Shown piece by piece: positions 32,370 through 40,889 of a stretch of DNA of 64,000 nt (the first letter of the stretch is position 1; every line of letters starts with the position of its first letter). Source of the DNA: Bacteriovorax sp. PP10 (GTDB lineage Bacteria; Bdellovibrionota; Bacteriovoracia; Bacteriovoracales; Bacteriovoracaceae); contig NZ_JAYGJQ010000001.1 in NCBI RefSeq assembly GCF_035013165.1, forward strand, positions 1,798,001-1,862,000. The letters run 5' to 3'. The notes beneath the pieces are model-generated. The model did no database searches and was not told the DNA's origin. It saw only the letters and a list, made by a program, of their open reading frames with translations. The position numbers and the translations under genes were made by a program.

Positions 32370-32435
32370 GTGAGTCGGTTGGTAGCTTGAATTCTTGAAA
32401 AAAGAGTTCAGCTTTTACTGATCTCTAAGCGAAGT

Positions 32436-32461
32436 AAAAATGCTCCTCTGGAGCATTTTTT
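32436..32461. terminator. bidirectional rho-independent terminator
   Basis: Stem AAAAATGCTCC/GGAGCATTTTT with a 3-base loop (32447-32449). It ends the M16 pair and, on the other strand, the bactofilin operon. Confidence 0.9.
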
Positions 32462-32465
32462 CAAG

Positions 32466-32798
32466 CTACTCTTCCGTGTGCCCGTTGATATTAACGACGG
32501 CACCCGGAAGAATTTCCAGAGACTTTGCAATAATCTTCCCATTCACAACAGCAGTCGGATATAACGTTACATTTCCCGAAGCTTTAATCTCCCCAGTAAA
32601 CTCCCCATAAATTTCCAAATCAAAACAATTAAGAACAGCATCCGTCATTGAACCAATCTCAAGCACCAGCTTAGAGCGTCCTTCCAATGTCACTTCACCA
32701 GAAAGATTTCCTAATAGGTGAGTGGTCCCAACGAAATTAAAATTTCCTTTTAGGACTGTAGACTTGCCGATAGTCGTGAACGTTTGATTTTGAATCAT
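32466..32798 (-). CDS. bactofilin
   Basis: 110 residues, nearly all a right-handed beta-helix of the bactofilin family: repeating short strands such as STVLKGNFNFVGTTHLLGNL, GEVTLEGRSKLVLEIG, LEIYGEFTGEIKASGNVTLYP and VVNGKIIAKSLEI. Bactofilins polymerise without nucleotides at the inner membrane and position cell-wall enzymes. The N-terminal and C-terminal tails are very short. Last gene of the operon with an L,D-carboxypeptidase-like enzyme and a membrane coiled-coil protein, which points to cell shape. Confidence 0.92.
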   Translation of the reverse strand: MIQNQTFTTIGKSTVLKGNFNFVGTTHLLGNLSGEVTLEGRSKLVLEIGSMTDAVLNCFDLEIYGEFTGEIKASGNVTLYPTAVVNGKIIAKSLEILPGAVVNINGHTEE

Positions 32799-32807
32799 AC
32801 AAAGTGC

Positions 32808-33662
32808 CTATAGTTTTAAGGGAATGTTTACTGATTGGAAGTGGATTAAATCTCCCGTGCGCGAGAAAATGAAAACCGTAAAAGAGTAGTTTCCTGACTT
32901 TCTAGGCTTTACAAAACCAGCGTCCACTGGCCTGAATCTTTGAGTGGCAAAGGGCTCACCCGCAGAGTAATTAATTTGAAAATCATTTCCACCCAATGCT
33001 TGAAGTGGGTAGGCCTGAATTGCTAATTCATTTTTCATAAGAACGATGATGTGACCTGAGATTTTTGAATCGTCAGTCACAGCAGGAATAATGTTGAACT
33101 TTAAGTTAACATTGTCGCGTCCGATTTCTGCTTTAAATCCTGAAAGGTTTAAAACAGCAGGGCGTGTACGGTCTTTTTGGCCTTGAATCGGTTTAAATAA
33201 AGACAGTGTTGAAAGGCCAATGGAGTTGATCGTTCCACTCACAGCAGGTGCTGGGCATGCTACCGGAGCAGGACATTGAGCTGAACCTGTCGTTCCAGTT
33301 GTTGCAGCGACTGAAGTCGTTGCTGCTGCTGCAGGAGCTGTTGCCGCTGCTTTAGCTTGTTCCTGAAGGGCCGCAATTTCCGATTTTAATTCTGAGTTTT
33401 CTTCTGCAAGATTTTCATTTCTTGAAAGATCAGCGCGTGTCTTTGAGGCCATTCTGTAATTTGTTAACAAATGAAATGGGCTGGTATTAACAAGACCAAT
33501 CGCTCCGATGACCAGAGCGATTAATGTAATAGTAGGAAGTCCGATGAAGAATAAATAAACTCTGGAACGTTTGATCTCAAAGTGTTTAGGAGAGTCATTT
33601 CTTTGGTGATAAATAATCGAAATGCTATCTTTCTTATTCGAATCGTTGTTTTGTTCGCTCAC
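32808..33662 (-). CDS. membrane-anchored coiled-coil protein of the bactofilin operon
   Basis: 284 residues. Cytosolic N-terminus of about 34 residues, one membrane helix (about 38-60), a coiled coil (LSRNENLAEENSELKSEIAALQEQAK), an Ala/Thr/Pro-rich stretch with Cys-Pro-Ala-Pro repeats (about 106-142), and a C-terminal beta-rich domain of about 130 residues (LNLSGFKAEIGRDNVNLKFNIIP). The layout would link cytosolic bactofilin to periplasmic wall enzymes. The start abuts the upstream stop (33662), and bactofilin follows by 9 bp. No named family is recognised. Confidence 0.7.
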   Translation of the reverse strand: MSEQNNDSNKKDSISIIYHQRNDSPKHFEIKRSRVYLFFIGLPTITLIALVIGAIGLVNTSPFHLLTNYRMASKTRADLSRNENLAEENSELKSEIAALQEQAKAAATAPAAAATTSVAATTGTTGSAQCPAPVACPAPAVSGTINSIGLSTLSLFKPIQGQKDRTRPAVLNLSGFKAEIGRDNVNLKFNIIPAVTDDSKISGHIIVLMKNELAIQAYPLQALGGNDFQINYSAGEPFATQRFRPVDAGFVKPRKSGNYSFTVFIFSRTGDLIHFQSVNIPLKL

Positions 33663-34699
33663 TAGTTATTGCCTTTTTTCGACTCGATAGCTTCGCCTTC
33701 TTTGAAGAAACGAAGTGAAGGCTCAAACGATGCAACCTTATCTAAATTTTCCATACCATTCTTAGTGAAAACTTCGCTTACGATTTTCCAGTTATAGTTA
33801 TCGTCTTGTCTTAAATAAAGAAGTTTTCTACCAGTGTCGTTGATAGTCTTTGATTGGTAGCTTTGAGTGAATGTAATCACTGCATAGTTTTTAGATTTTA
33901 AAATTGAAATATGTTCCAGGTCAATTTTAGGTTGTCCAGGATTAGAGAAGACTGCTTTTTTGTAATTTTTGTAGGCAGCAAACTTTCCTTTTGAGTCACT
34001 GAACTCAGTCGGGTGATAGAAGCTTGCATAGCTTTCGATATCTTTTTTTCTCCAAGCTTCAAGCCAGTTATCAACTAATTTTTTAAGTTCATCTTTTTGA
34101 GTGTTGTAAGTCTTCTCGTTTAAATAAAGTAGATCTTGCACGATGACGATTGGAGTTTTGTTAAGCTCTAAGTATTTTGAAACATCGATTAGCTCGTTGT
34201 TTGCAGTAACAACACATCCTCTTGAATCAAGACCTTTATCAATTCTTGTTTCATCGTTAGTAGAGTGAAGCCAGATTCCAGAACCAGTCTTCTTCATGTT
34301 TCTATCAATGACGTTTGGATAATCTGTAACGAAAGCTCCAGCTCCATAAATCGCAGCTTGTGGGCCGGCCTGAGAAAGAAGTTGTTTGTTCGTTAAGAAA
34401 TCAGTGAAATTATAAATTCCTTCCGGTGTTCTGAAGTCTCCTTCAGTTTCCTTATCTCCCGCTTTTTTTCCAGTCGCGATTTGATAAGTGCGAACTAACT
34501 CCGGTCTACCATCAACATTTTTAAAAAGGTGAAGAGAGTGAGTTGATTTTTCTGCAACCAAAACATGGTGAGCAAAAAAGCTATCGGTCATTAAAAGTGG
34601 AGCAGGCATAACGTTATTTGTATTTTCTGCATATACGCTACTAATAGGTAACGACAGAAAAAAAGCGAACGATAAAGCTTTAGAAATCAAATTATTCAT
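33662..34699 (-). CDS. YkuD + NTF2-like L,D-carboxypeptidase/transpeptidase (Bd1075/Csd6/Pgp2 type)
   Basis: 345 residues with signal peptide (FAFFLSLPISSVYA). The YkuD catalytic domain spans about 45-190: H145 in WLHSTND and C162 in DSRGCVVTAN are the catalytic pair. Residues about 205-330 are an NTF2-like domain (NWLEAWRKKDIESYASFYHPTEF, WKIVSEVF). This exact pairing is seen in Helicobacter Csd6, Campylobacter Pgp2 and Bdellovibrio Bd1075, which trim tetrapeptide stems and set curvature. The same role is inferred here, strengthened by the operon with bactofilin. Confidence 0.85.
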   Translation of the reverse strand: MNNLISKALSFAFFLSLPISSVYAENTNNVMPAPLLMTDSFFAHHVLVAEKSTHSLHLFKNVDGRPELVRTYQIATGKKAGDKETEGDFRTPEGIYNFTDFLTNKQLLSQAGPQAAIYGAGAFVTDYPNVIDRNMKKTGSGIWLHSTNDETRIDKGLDSRGCVVTANNELIDVSKYLELNKTPIVIVQDLLYLNEKTYNTQKDELKKLVDNWLEAWRKKDIESYASFYHPTEFSDSKGKFAAYKNYKKAVFSNPGQPKIDLEHISILKSKNYAVITFTQSYQSKTINDTGRKLLYLRQDDNYNWKIVSEVFTKNGMENLDKVASFEPSLRFFKEGEAIESKKGNN

Positions 34700-34828
34700 T
34701 GAAGTAACCCTCTAAAATAGTCAGGTAAGGAATAGGAACTTACTTTATTTTAGACAAATCCCAGCATTCGATCAACTTAAAAGCGCTACTAGGCAGTTAG
34801 TACTATGATTTTCCTCACAATCAACCGA

Positions 34829-34874
34829 TAGGATAATAGATCAAATCAAGCAAACGTAGAAAAGTATTATCCTA
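34829..34874. repeat. 10-bp inverted repeat in the leader of the coiled-coil/GGDEF operon
   Basis: Perfect arms TAGGATAATA (34829-34838) and TATTATCCTA (34865-34874), 26 bases apart, ending 10 bp before the ATG at 34885. It could be an operator or an mRNA leader stem covering the ribosome site (CTAAGG). Confidence 0.55.
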
Positions 34875-34884
34875 AGGTACGATC

Positions 34885-36591
34885 ATGAATGGTGCGAAGA
34901 AAATTGGGCCGGTATTTGACGATCAAATTAACGCTAAAATTCAGCGTAAATTCGATTTAGTTTTTACTGAAAAAACTTCTCCAAATACCACTTTCTCCAA
35001 TGAGAATGGCGGTGATGATTTCAACGAATCGATTAATTTTGATATAGACGAGATGGTTATGGAAAGAAATGATGGCAGTAATAAAAATGATAAATCAACT
35101 CCCGAAATAGGATTGGATTTTTCTATGGATGATGAAGCTCCGGTGATTCCCGAGAAAGCTGGTCAGTTAGATTTATCTAGCTCAGATGACGATTTAGGGT
35201 TTTCTCTGGATTTTGATAACGAAGATGCGGCCCTGGATATCCCAGTAAAAACTGCGGTTACCAAATCATCTTCGATTAGTAACGATATGGACGGGGGATT
35301 TACCCTGGATGACAGCGATATTGGTGATGTGGACTTCAATGCTGATGCCACTCAAAAAACCATTGTCGTTAATATGGCCCAATTAAAACAATCTAATTTA
35401 AATGATTTTAAGCTGGATAAAACCAGCACAAATGCTTCTGTTGATATGATGAGTTCAGAAGAAGTAAAAGCAAATATCGAATCGACCATTAAAGATATCA
35501 TTCGCCCTAATTTAGAAGGGACGACTGAAATTGAAGTGTCGAAAACTCATAGCGGTCTTAGTGATATCGAAGACAGTGAGCTTGATTTTAGCAATACACC
35601 ATCACGTGGATTTGTATTAAGCGAAATTGATGACGGGGCCTTTGCACTGGATTCAACTGACTCTAGAAATAAAACTCTTGCCACGATTGAAGACGATAAA
35701 AATGATGGCTTCGATCTGGATTCTCCAAGTGTGAGTTCATCAATTTCAAATCCTGATTCCACTGGGGATTTCGATATTAATTCTCTGACAATGGGCACGC
35801 CTCAAGAAGTAGAGGAAGATGCAGCAACGAGAATTGCAGATTTTAGTTTTACCGAAGCACCTGTTCCGGCACCTAAAGCGGAACCAGTTCAATACCGTGA
35901 ACCTCCAAAGGTTCATGAAGCAGAAATATCGACTCCAACTCCAATGCCTACAAGTGCAGGAATGGGTGGAACAAGTCTGAACGCCGAAGATTCTATGAGA
36001 TTCCAGGCGACAATCAGGGCCCTTCGCGAAGAAAGAGAGGAGATGCTTTTACAGATTAAAAATCTAAAAAGTGACTCTAAAGAACTGGAGCAGGATAACC
36101 TGACTTTAAAAGCAAACTTAGATGAAGCAAAAATTGAAATTACGATTTTAAGAAAGCGTCAGATGGTAGAGCTTGAAGACTTGAAATACCGCCTTGCTCT
36201 GAGCGAAGAAAAGAAAGCGATGTCAGTTGAGTTGGCAAAACAAGCGGATATGCGCAGAGAAAAACTTGAGCAAAAAGTTAGAATTGACTTTAATCAGGTT
36301 AAACAAAGAGAAAAAGAACTTGAGAGCAAGCTTGAGTTGCTTTCAATGGATGTAGATTCGCAAGTTCAAAGTCGTGATCAGAAAATTTTAGAGCTGAGAA
36401 GAAAAATTGACGCTCTCGAATTTAACATGGAAAATGCTTCTATTAAGGAGCAAAAATCCCTTGATGATAAACGCAAACTGGAAGACCGTCTAAATAAAAT
36501 CATGAAGACGTTGAGACATTCAATCAAGAACCTGGAAGATGACATTGACCAGGTAGAAGACGAAAATGACCACCAAAAGGATAAAAATTAA
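34885..36591 (+). CDS. acidic low-complexity protein with C-terminal coiled coil
   Basis: 568 residues, no signal peptide. Residues 1-360 are acidic and disordered-looking, with repeats of a short motif of the type 'D-G-x-F-x-L-D' (GGFTLDDSDIGDVDF, DDGAFALDSTDS, NDGFDLDSPS, LGFSLDFDNED). Residues about 375-560 form a long coiled coil (REEREEMLLQIKNLKSDSKELEQ). The last residues are acidic. The repeated short linear motifs suggest a scaffold that docks several copies of a partner. It is joined directly to the GGDEF gene, with no gap, so a link to c-di-GMP signalling is inferred. Confidence 0.75.
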   Translation: MNGAKKIGPVFDDQINAKIQRKFDLVFTEKTSPNTTFSNENGGDDFNESINFDIDEMVMERNDGSNKNDKSTPEIGLDFSMDDEAPVIPEKAGQLDLSSSDDDLGFSLDFDNEDAALDIPVKTAVTKSSSISNDMDGGFTLDDSDIGDVDFNADATQKTIVVNMAQLKQSNLNDFKLDKTSTNASVDMMSSEEVKANIESTIKDIIRPNLEGTTEIEVSKTHSGLSDIEDSELDFSNTPSRGFVLSEIDDGAFALDSTDSRNKTLATIEDDKNDGFDLDSPSVSSSISNPDSTGDFDINSLTMGTPQEVEEDAATRIADFSFTEAPVPAPKAEPVQYREPPKVHEAEISTPTPMPTSAGMGGTSLNAEDSMRFQATIRALREEREEMLLQIKNLKSDSKELEQDNLTLKANLDEAKIEITILRKRQMVELEDLKYRLALSEEKKAMSVELAKQADMRREKLEQKVRIDFNQVKQREKELESKLELLSMDVDSQVQSRDQKILELRRKIDALEFNMENASIKEQKSLDDKRKLEDRLNKIMKTLRHSIKNLEDDIDQVEDENDHQKDKN

Positions 36592-37611
36592 ATGAATCTT
36601 TCTCTGGCAAATTTTTTAAGCGAGTTTGAATTTTTTGAAAATGAAAAAAATCTCATCGCCCATATTGAAGAGTTTCTTGCTAAAGAGCATCTGGTAAGGC
36701 CACTACTGGTTTACTCGATTCATAATAAGATCCCGCAAATTGATTTTAAGAAATGCCGTACGGTCCTTGGTAAATCAGACCGTCAGCAACTTTATAGTAC
36801 GAAGCTTCTGGATGAATTGTTTATCAAAAGAACTGATATCAAAACTCTTCCATGTTTAAGCATCAAAGTCGAAAGCTGCTATTACTATTATTTGAACTTA
36901 GGGTTTAAAAAGAACCAGTTTCACTTTGCCGTTTTCTCAGCGCCAAGTGAAATTTCAACGGATGTACTGACATTTTTATCTCAGTTTGCAACTAGCCATT
37001 TAAAAATTATTCAACGCTTTGAAGACCTGTATAAAATGCACGACCTGATTCACATTGATGATGTCACTGGTTTATACAATCAAAGAAAGCTCTATAAAGA
37101 TTTAACTCTTTTAGTAGATAAGTTCCAAAAAGAAAAAGACCCGTTTTGTATCCTGTTTATCGATATCGACTACTTTAAAAAAGTAAATGATAATTACGGG
37201 CATCTAGTGGGGACAAAACTTTTAGAAAGTGTCGCAAAAGACATCAAGAGTTTGCTTCGTGATAGCGATATCAGTTACCGTTATGGCGGAGATGAGTTCG
37301 TTGTTATTTTAGTTAATTCGGATGCGGACGCGGGAAAAATCGTTGGTGAACGTATTTTACAAGTCATCAAAGAAAGACCATACGATGTCGAACATAAAGG
37401 TGAAAAGAAGACCATCAATCTAAGTGTTTCAATAGGTGTTGCTGAATTCCCAACGGATGCAGTGAACTCACAAGAGATCCTTTCAATTGCCGATCGTATG
37501 ATGTACGAGGCGAAAGAGTCGGGACGTGGTCTGGTGTTTAACACTCAAGATGTTTTCAAATCAAGCCTGCATAAAGCTCTGAAGGAAAAAAAGATCGGAA
37601 ACGGGGAATAA
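36592..37611 (+). CDS. diguanylate cyclase (GGDEF)
   Basis: 339 residues, cytosolic. Residues 1-150 are an unrecognised sensor domain (possibly GAF-like). The GGDEF domain starts at DDVTGLYNQRKLY, has FIDIDYFKKVND, an intact active site GGDEF at 232-236 and an inhibitory I-site R223-D-S-D226 exactly five residues upstream, so product feedback is expected. It makes c-di-GMP from two GTP. No EAL domain. The ATG follows the stop of the coiled-coil gene without a gap, and the phosphoesterase gene follows by 5 bp. Confidence 0.93.
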   Translation: MNLSLANFLSEFEFFENEKNLIAHIEEFLAKEHLVRPLLVYSIHNKIPQIDFKKCRTVLGKSDRQQLYSTKLLDELFIKRTDIKTLPCLSIKVESCYYYYLNLGFKKNQFHFAVFSAPSEISTDVLTFLSQFATSHLKIIQRFEDLYKMHDLIHIDDVTGLYNQRKLYKDLTLLVDKFQKEKDPFCILFIDIDYFKKVNDNYGHLVGTKLLESVAKDIKSLLRDSDISYRYGGDEFVVILVNSDADAGKIVGERILQVIKERPYDVEHKGEKKTINLSVSIGVAEFPTDAVNSQEILSIADRMMYEAKESGRGLVFNTQDVFKSSLHKALKEKKIGNGE

Positions 37612-37616
37612 CTAAA

Positions 37617-38693
37617 ATGATCATCCTGGTTTTGAGTGATCTGCATTTAGGAAAAGGAAAATTTCTTAAAAACGGACAGCTCAATCTGTTAGAAGATTTT
37701 TTAGAAGACGAAAAGTTTTTTGATTTTTGTGATTACTATTCAAAAGGAGACTTCGAAAAAGAAGAAGTTCATCTGGTCTTGAATGGTGATATTTTAAATC
37801 TTATTCAAATTGATATCGACGGCGTTTTCTCCAGCATTATTGATGATGAAGTCACTGTTCGTGCAATTGATGCCATCGTTAAAGGTCACCCGAAATTTTT
37901 CGAAGGCCTGAGACGTTTCTTAAAGATCCCTGGTAAAAAAATCACATACGTCATTGGAAATCACGATTCTGGTATGGCCTTTAAAGAGGCCCAATTGGCA
38001 TTAAAACGCTACATCGGCGATGTGGAATTCTGCTTTGAAGTGAACCTGTGTGGAGTGCATATCGAGCATGGACACCGCTTTGAAGTAATCAATACAGTTC
38101 CAAGTGATAAGTATTTTATGGAAGGCCCGAATGGAAAGATGATCTTAAATCTTCCATGGGGAACATTGTTTTGTATCAACCTCCTGCCTGTTTTAAGAAA
38201 GGACAGGCCAAACATTGATAAAGTTAGACCGCTGGGAAGTTATGTCCGCTGGTGTTTCTTTTATGACTTTGCTTTTTTCTGGAAAATGGCCCGCATTGTT
38301 TTAACTTATCTTTTTCAAAGTAACTTTGATGAAAACATCAAACAAAACAGAAATATTAAAACCAGTCTTGCAATTCTAAAACAGATTACGATCTATCCAC
38401 TTTATGGGAAGAAGGCAAAACAGATTCTAAAGCGCCATCCAGAAGTTCATACAGTTGTTATGGGTCACACACACGTGCAGGAATGGCTAAGATTCCCTGA
38501 GAATAAATACTACTTCAATACGGGGACGTGGAATACAACACCGTATCTTGATGCCGGACAAATGGAAGCCTCAACGCGATTTACATACGTACAGATTAAG
38601 GTCGATAAAGAGCATAGAACGCTTTTGACTGGTACAATGAACTTGTGGCAGGGGAACTGGAAGCCTTATAAAGAAGAAGTCTCTGCTGTTTAA
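37617..38693 (+). CDS. calcineurin-like metallophosphoesterase
   Basis: 358 residues with the five metal motifs in order: VLSDLHLG, VLNGDILN, VIGNHDSG, VHIEHGHRF, and VVMGHTHVQEW. Insertions between motifs include a hydrophobic stretch (about 205-245, WCFFYDFAFFWKMARIVLTYLF) that may touch the membrane. The fold is shared by LpxH-type pyrophosphatases and others; the substrate cannot be told. It ends in a hairpin that spans the stop codon. Operon position suggests a partner role to the cyclase or scaffold. Confidence 0.85.
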   Translation: MIILVLSDLHLGKGKFLKNGQLNLLEDFLEDEKFFDFCDYYSKGDFEKEEVHLVLNGDILNLIQIDIDGVFSSIIDDEVTVRAIDAIVKGHPKFFEGLRRFLKIPGKKITYVIGNHDSGMAFKEAQLALKRYIGDVEFCFEVNLCGVHIEHGHRFEVINTVPSDKYFMEGPNGKMILNLPWGTLFCINLLPVLRKDRPNIDKVRPLGSYVRWCFFYDFAFFWKMARIVLTYLFQSNFDENIKQNRNIKTSLAILKQITIYPLYGKKAKQILKRHPEVHTVVMGHTHVQEWLRFPENKYYFNTGTWNTTPYLDAGQMEASTRFTYVQIKVDKEHRTLLTGTMNLWQGNWKPYKEEVSAV

Positions 38694-38706
38694 AACAGAG
38701 ACTTCT
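38675..38706. repeat. 11-bp inverted repeat across the stop codon (transcript-end hairpin)
   Basis: Arms AGAAGTCTCTG (38675-38685) and CAGAGACTTCT (38696-38706), loop of 10 bases that contains the TAA. On the minus strand it is followed by a T-rich stretch, so it may end the H1-like gene; on the plus strand it lacks a T run. Confidence 0.6.
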
Positions 38707-38719
38707 ACCAATTCAAAAA

Positions 38720-39058
38720 TTATTTCTTTGAAACTTTCTTAGTTGCTTTTTTAGCTGACTTAACAACTTTTGCTACTTTTTTAGTCGCTTTCTTAGCAGA
38801 CTTTTTCTTTGCACCTTGTCTCTTAGAGATAGCTGCTTCAACTTTTTTCTGAATCTTATTCAGTTCTTTCTTTTGTTCAGTCATGAATTTTTTTGCTTTC
38901 TTCACTTCATCAACAACAGTTTTTTCGATTCTTTTTTCAAGAACTCTTTTTTCTGCGTGGAATTTATCAACAAGACCTTGAACTAAGTGTTTCTTTCTTA
39001 GGATTTCAATTTCTTTTTTCAGGTCCTGGAATGATTTCAATAATTGTTTCTTGTTCAC
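38720..39058 (-). CDS. Lys-rich histone H1-like protein
   Basis: 112 residues from a GTG at 39058 with AGGAG six bases upstream. Residues 1-75 are a charged coiled coil (LKKEIEILRKKH, KAKKFMTEQKKELNKIQKK); residues 80-112 are an H1-like tail of AKKATKK-type repeats. The net charge is strongly positive. Such tails bind DNA or RNA, so a nucleoid role is plausible, for example compaction in a resting or attack phase. No globular H1 domain is present. Alternatives are an rRNA- or membrane-binding protein. Confidence 0.7.
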   Translation of the reverse strand: MNKKQLLKSFQDLKKEIEILRKKHLVQGLVDKFHAEKRVLEKRIEKTVVDEVKKAKKFMTEQKKELNKIQKKVEAAISKRQGAKKKSAKKATKKVAKVVKSAKKATKKVSKK

Positions 39059-39079
39059 TTTGAACTCCTATGGAAATGG

Positions 39080-40831
39080 TTAAAGCATTTTCTTACTAAT
39101 CGGCACTCGGTGCCCGAAGCCAAAACTTTTTGGTTTCACTTTTATTATAGGGCAAAATTGTTTTCGTTTATACTCTGATTTTGATAAAAGTTGATAAACT
39201 TTTAAAACTTCATCTTGTTTATGGCCTCGCTTGATCAAATCCTGAGGGGTAAAACGAGAAGAAAGAAGCGCTTCAAGGATGGGATCGAGCCTGTCGTAAG
39301 GCGGAAGGCTTTGTGAGTCTTCTTGATCCTCACGAAGTTCAGCACTTGGAGGTCTTGAAATGATATCAGCAGGAATCAGGTTCCCATGGTGTTTATTGAT
39401 GTAGTGAGCGAGCTCAAAGACTTCTAATTTGAAGAGATCTCCAAGAACCGACAGGGCCCCCACGGAATCTCCATAAATAGTCGAGTAGCCGACCGATAGT
39501 TCAGATTTGTTTGAAGTGTTCAAAACGGCCGAGTTCATATCGTTTGAGCGCATATAAATTAAGGCACCACGTAGACGACTCTGGATATTTTCATCGGCAA
39601 TCCCTTTGAGTTCATTGCCAAAATTGTCTTTGTAAGCAGACCTGATCGTTGAGTGGATGAACTTAATCGGCATCGTCGTCAGTTTAATTCCGAGGTTGCG
39701 GCAAAGATCATATGAAAGATCATAGCTAATTGAGCTCGAGAAAAATCCCGGTAAAAAAATCGCTTCGATTTCTATAGGGTAAGTTTTTTGAAGTAGTTTT
39801 AGAATCGTGACCACTAAAGCGGAGTCCATTCCACCTGAAAGCGCGATGGAGAATTTCTTTAATCCATTTTTTTCAGAATAGTCGCGGATTCCCAGCAGTA
39901 GAGCATCCAGGACTTCACGGCATCCAGCTTCACCCATTGGTTGAAGTGTCAGTGTATCGCTTGAAAGGCGAGTTGAAAAAATAGTCGACCAGCTATTTGT
40001 TGATGAATGATAAGGACGAACGTTTTGTTTTTCCGGCGACTGATAAACTGGCAAGTCCAGGTTCACAACTTGAGACTTAAACCCAGCACCCATTTTTACA
40101 ACGCTATTTCCATCAACGACAAAGCTATGGCCGTCGAAGAGGATTTCATCTTCAGCGCCAACACGGTTGACGTAAATAAATGGAGCTTCTAAAAATTGTG
40201 AAATTTCCAGTGCGCGATTAATTCGTGTTTCAACTTTTCCTAAATGGTATGGACTCGCATTGATAGCAATAACCGCATCACATTTTTGTTCGTGAGACTT
40301 TAATTGCTCAACCGGATCCATGTCATGCAAGTGAGAAAACCAGATGTCTTCGCAAATTAAAAGACCAAATTTTTTTCCACAAAATTCAAAAACTTCAGAT
40401 TGATGACCTGCTGTGAAGTATTTTTTTTCTTCGTAAATATCGTAGTTAGGAAGAAGTTGTTTAGTATACAGAGAGCGAAGTTTTTTTCCCGGCTCAAGAA
40501 TGTACATCACGTTTTCAATGTAAGATGGCCATCCCAGTGTATCAAATTCATAGCGTAGTCCGCCAAAAAGTAGGGCCAAAGGGCCTTTACTTTTCAATTG
40601 GCGCTCTGACCAAACAGATAAATCTTCCAGGAATGCCTGATAGTCATCAATAAATGTCTTTTTTAGAGGTAAATCCTGCAGGGGGTAGCCTGTAAGAAAG
40701 AGTTCAGGAAAGACGTGAAGTCCTTCGTGGTTTCCCTGCTGAAATGTGGCTGTAAGGTACTTGAAAATACCTTCGAAATCCGCAATTTCATGGTGTGTTT
40801 GATGAAGATTTAATTGCATGAATGCGTCCAT
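39080..40831 (-). CDS. nadE: glutamine-dependent NAD+ synthetase
   Basis: About 583 residues if translation starts at the ATG at 40831, directly before the nitrilase-like start (FMQLNLHQTHHEI). Longer frames to 40912 or 41029 overlap the divergent transporter gene and are less likely. The N-terminal glutaminase has Glu in FPELFLTGYP, Lys in TKQLLPNYD and Cys in LLICEDIWF. The C-terminal synthetase has the SGGMDSALVV PP-loop and NTSNKSELSVGYSTIYGD. It amidates NaAD to NAD+ with glutamine as ammonia source, the last step of NAD synthesis. Confidence 0.93.
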   Translation of the reverse strand: MDAFMQLNLHQTHHEIADFEGIFKYLTATFQQGNHEGLHVFPELFLTGYPLQDLPLKKTFIDDYQAFLEDLSVWSERQLKSKGPLALLFGGLRYEFDTLGWPSYIENVMYILEPGKKLRSLYTKQLLPNYDIYEEKKYFTAGHQSEVFEFCGKKFGLLICEDIWFSHLHDMDPVEQLKSHEQKCDAVIAINASPYHLGKVETRINRALEISQFLEAPFIYVNRVGAEDEILFDGHSFVVDGNSVVKMGAGFKSQVVNLDLPVYQSPEKQNVRPYHSSTNSWSTIFSTRLSSDTLTLQPMGEAGCREVLDALLLGIRDYSEKNGLKKFSIALSGGMDSALVVTILKLLQKTYPIEIEAIFLPGFFSSSISYDLSYDLCRNLGIKLTTMPIKFIHSTIRSAYKDNFGNELKGIADENIQSRLRGALIYMRSNDMNSAVLNTSNKSELSVGYSTIYGDSVGALSVLGDLFKLEVFELAHYINKHHGNLIPADIISRPPSAELREDQEDSQSLPPYDRLDPILEALLSSRFTPQDLIKRGHKQDEVLKVYQLLSKSEYKRKQFCPIIKVKPKSFGFGHRVPISKKML

Positions 40832-40889
40832 TGATCTAAATTTACTCACTAGATAATAATACGATTTTTGATCTTCGGAAACCCATTTT

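Noticed and set aside
32436-32461. Hairpin as an insertion-sequence end
   Set aside because: It is a plain terminator: short loop, T run, directly after a stop; no transposase is present in the window.
34801-34884. Possible c-di-GMP riboswitch ahead of the operon with the cyclase
   Set aside because: Core conserved bases and helices of GEMM-type aptamers are absent; only a simple inverted repeat is seen.
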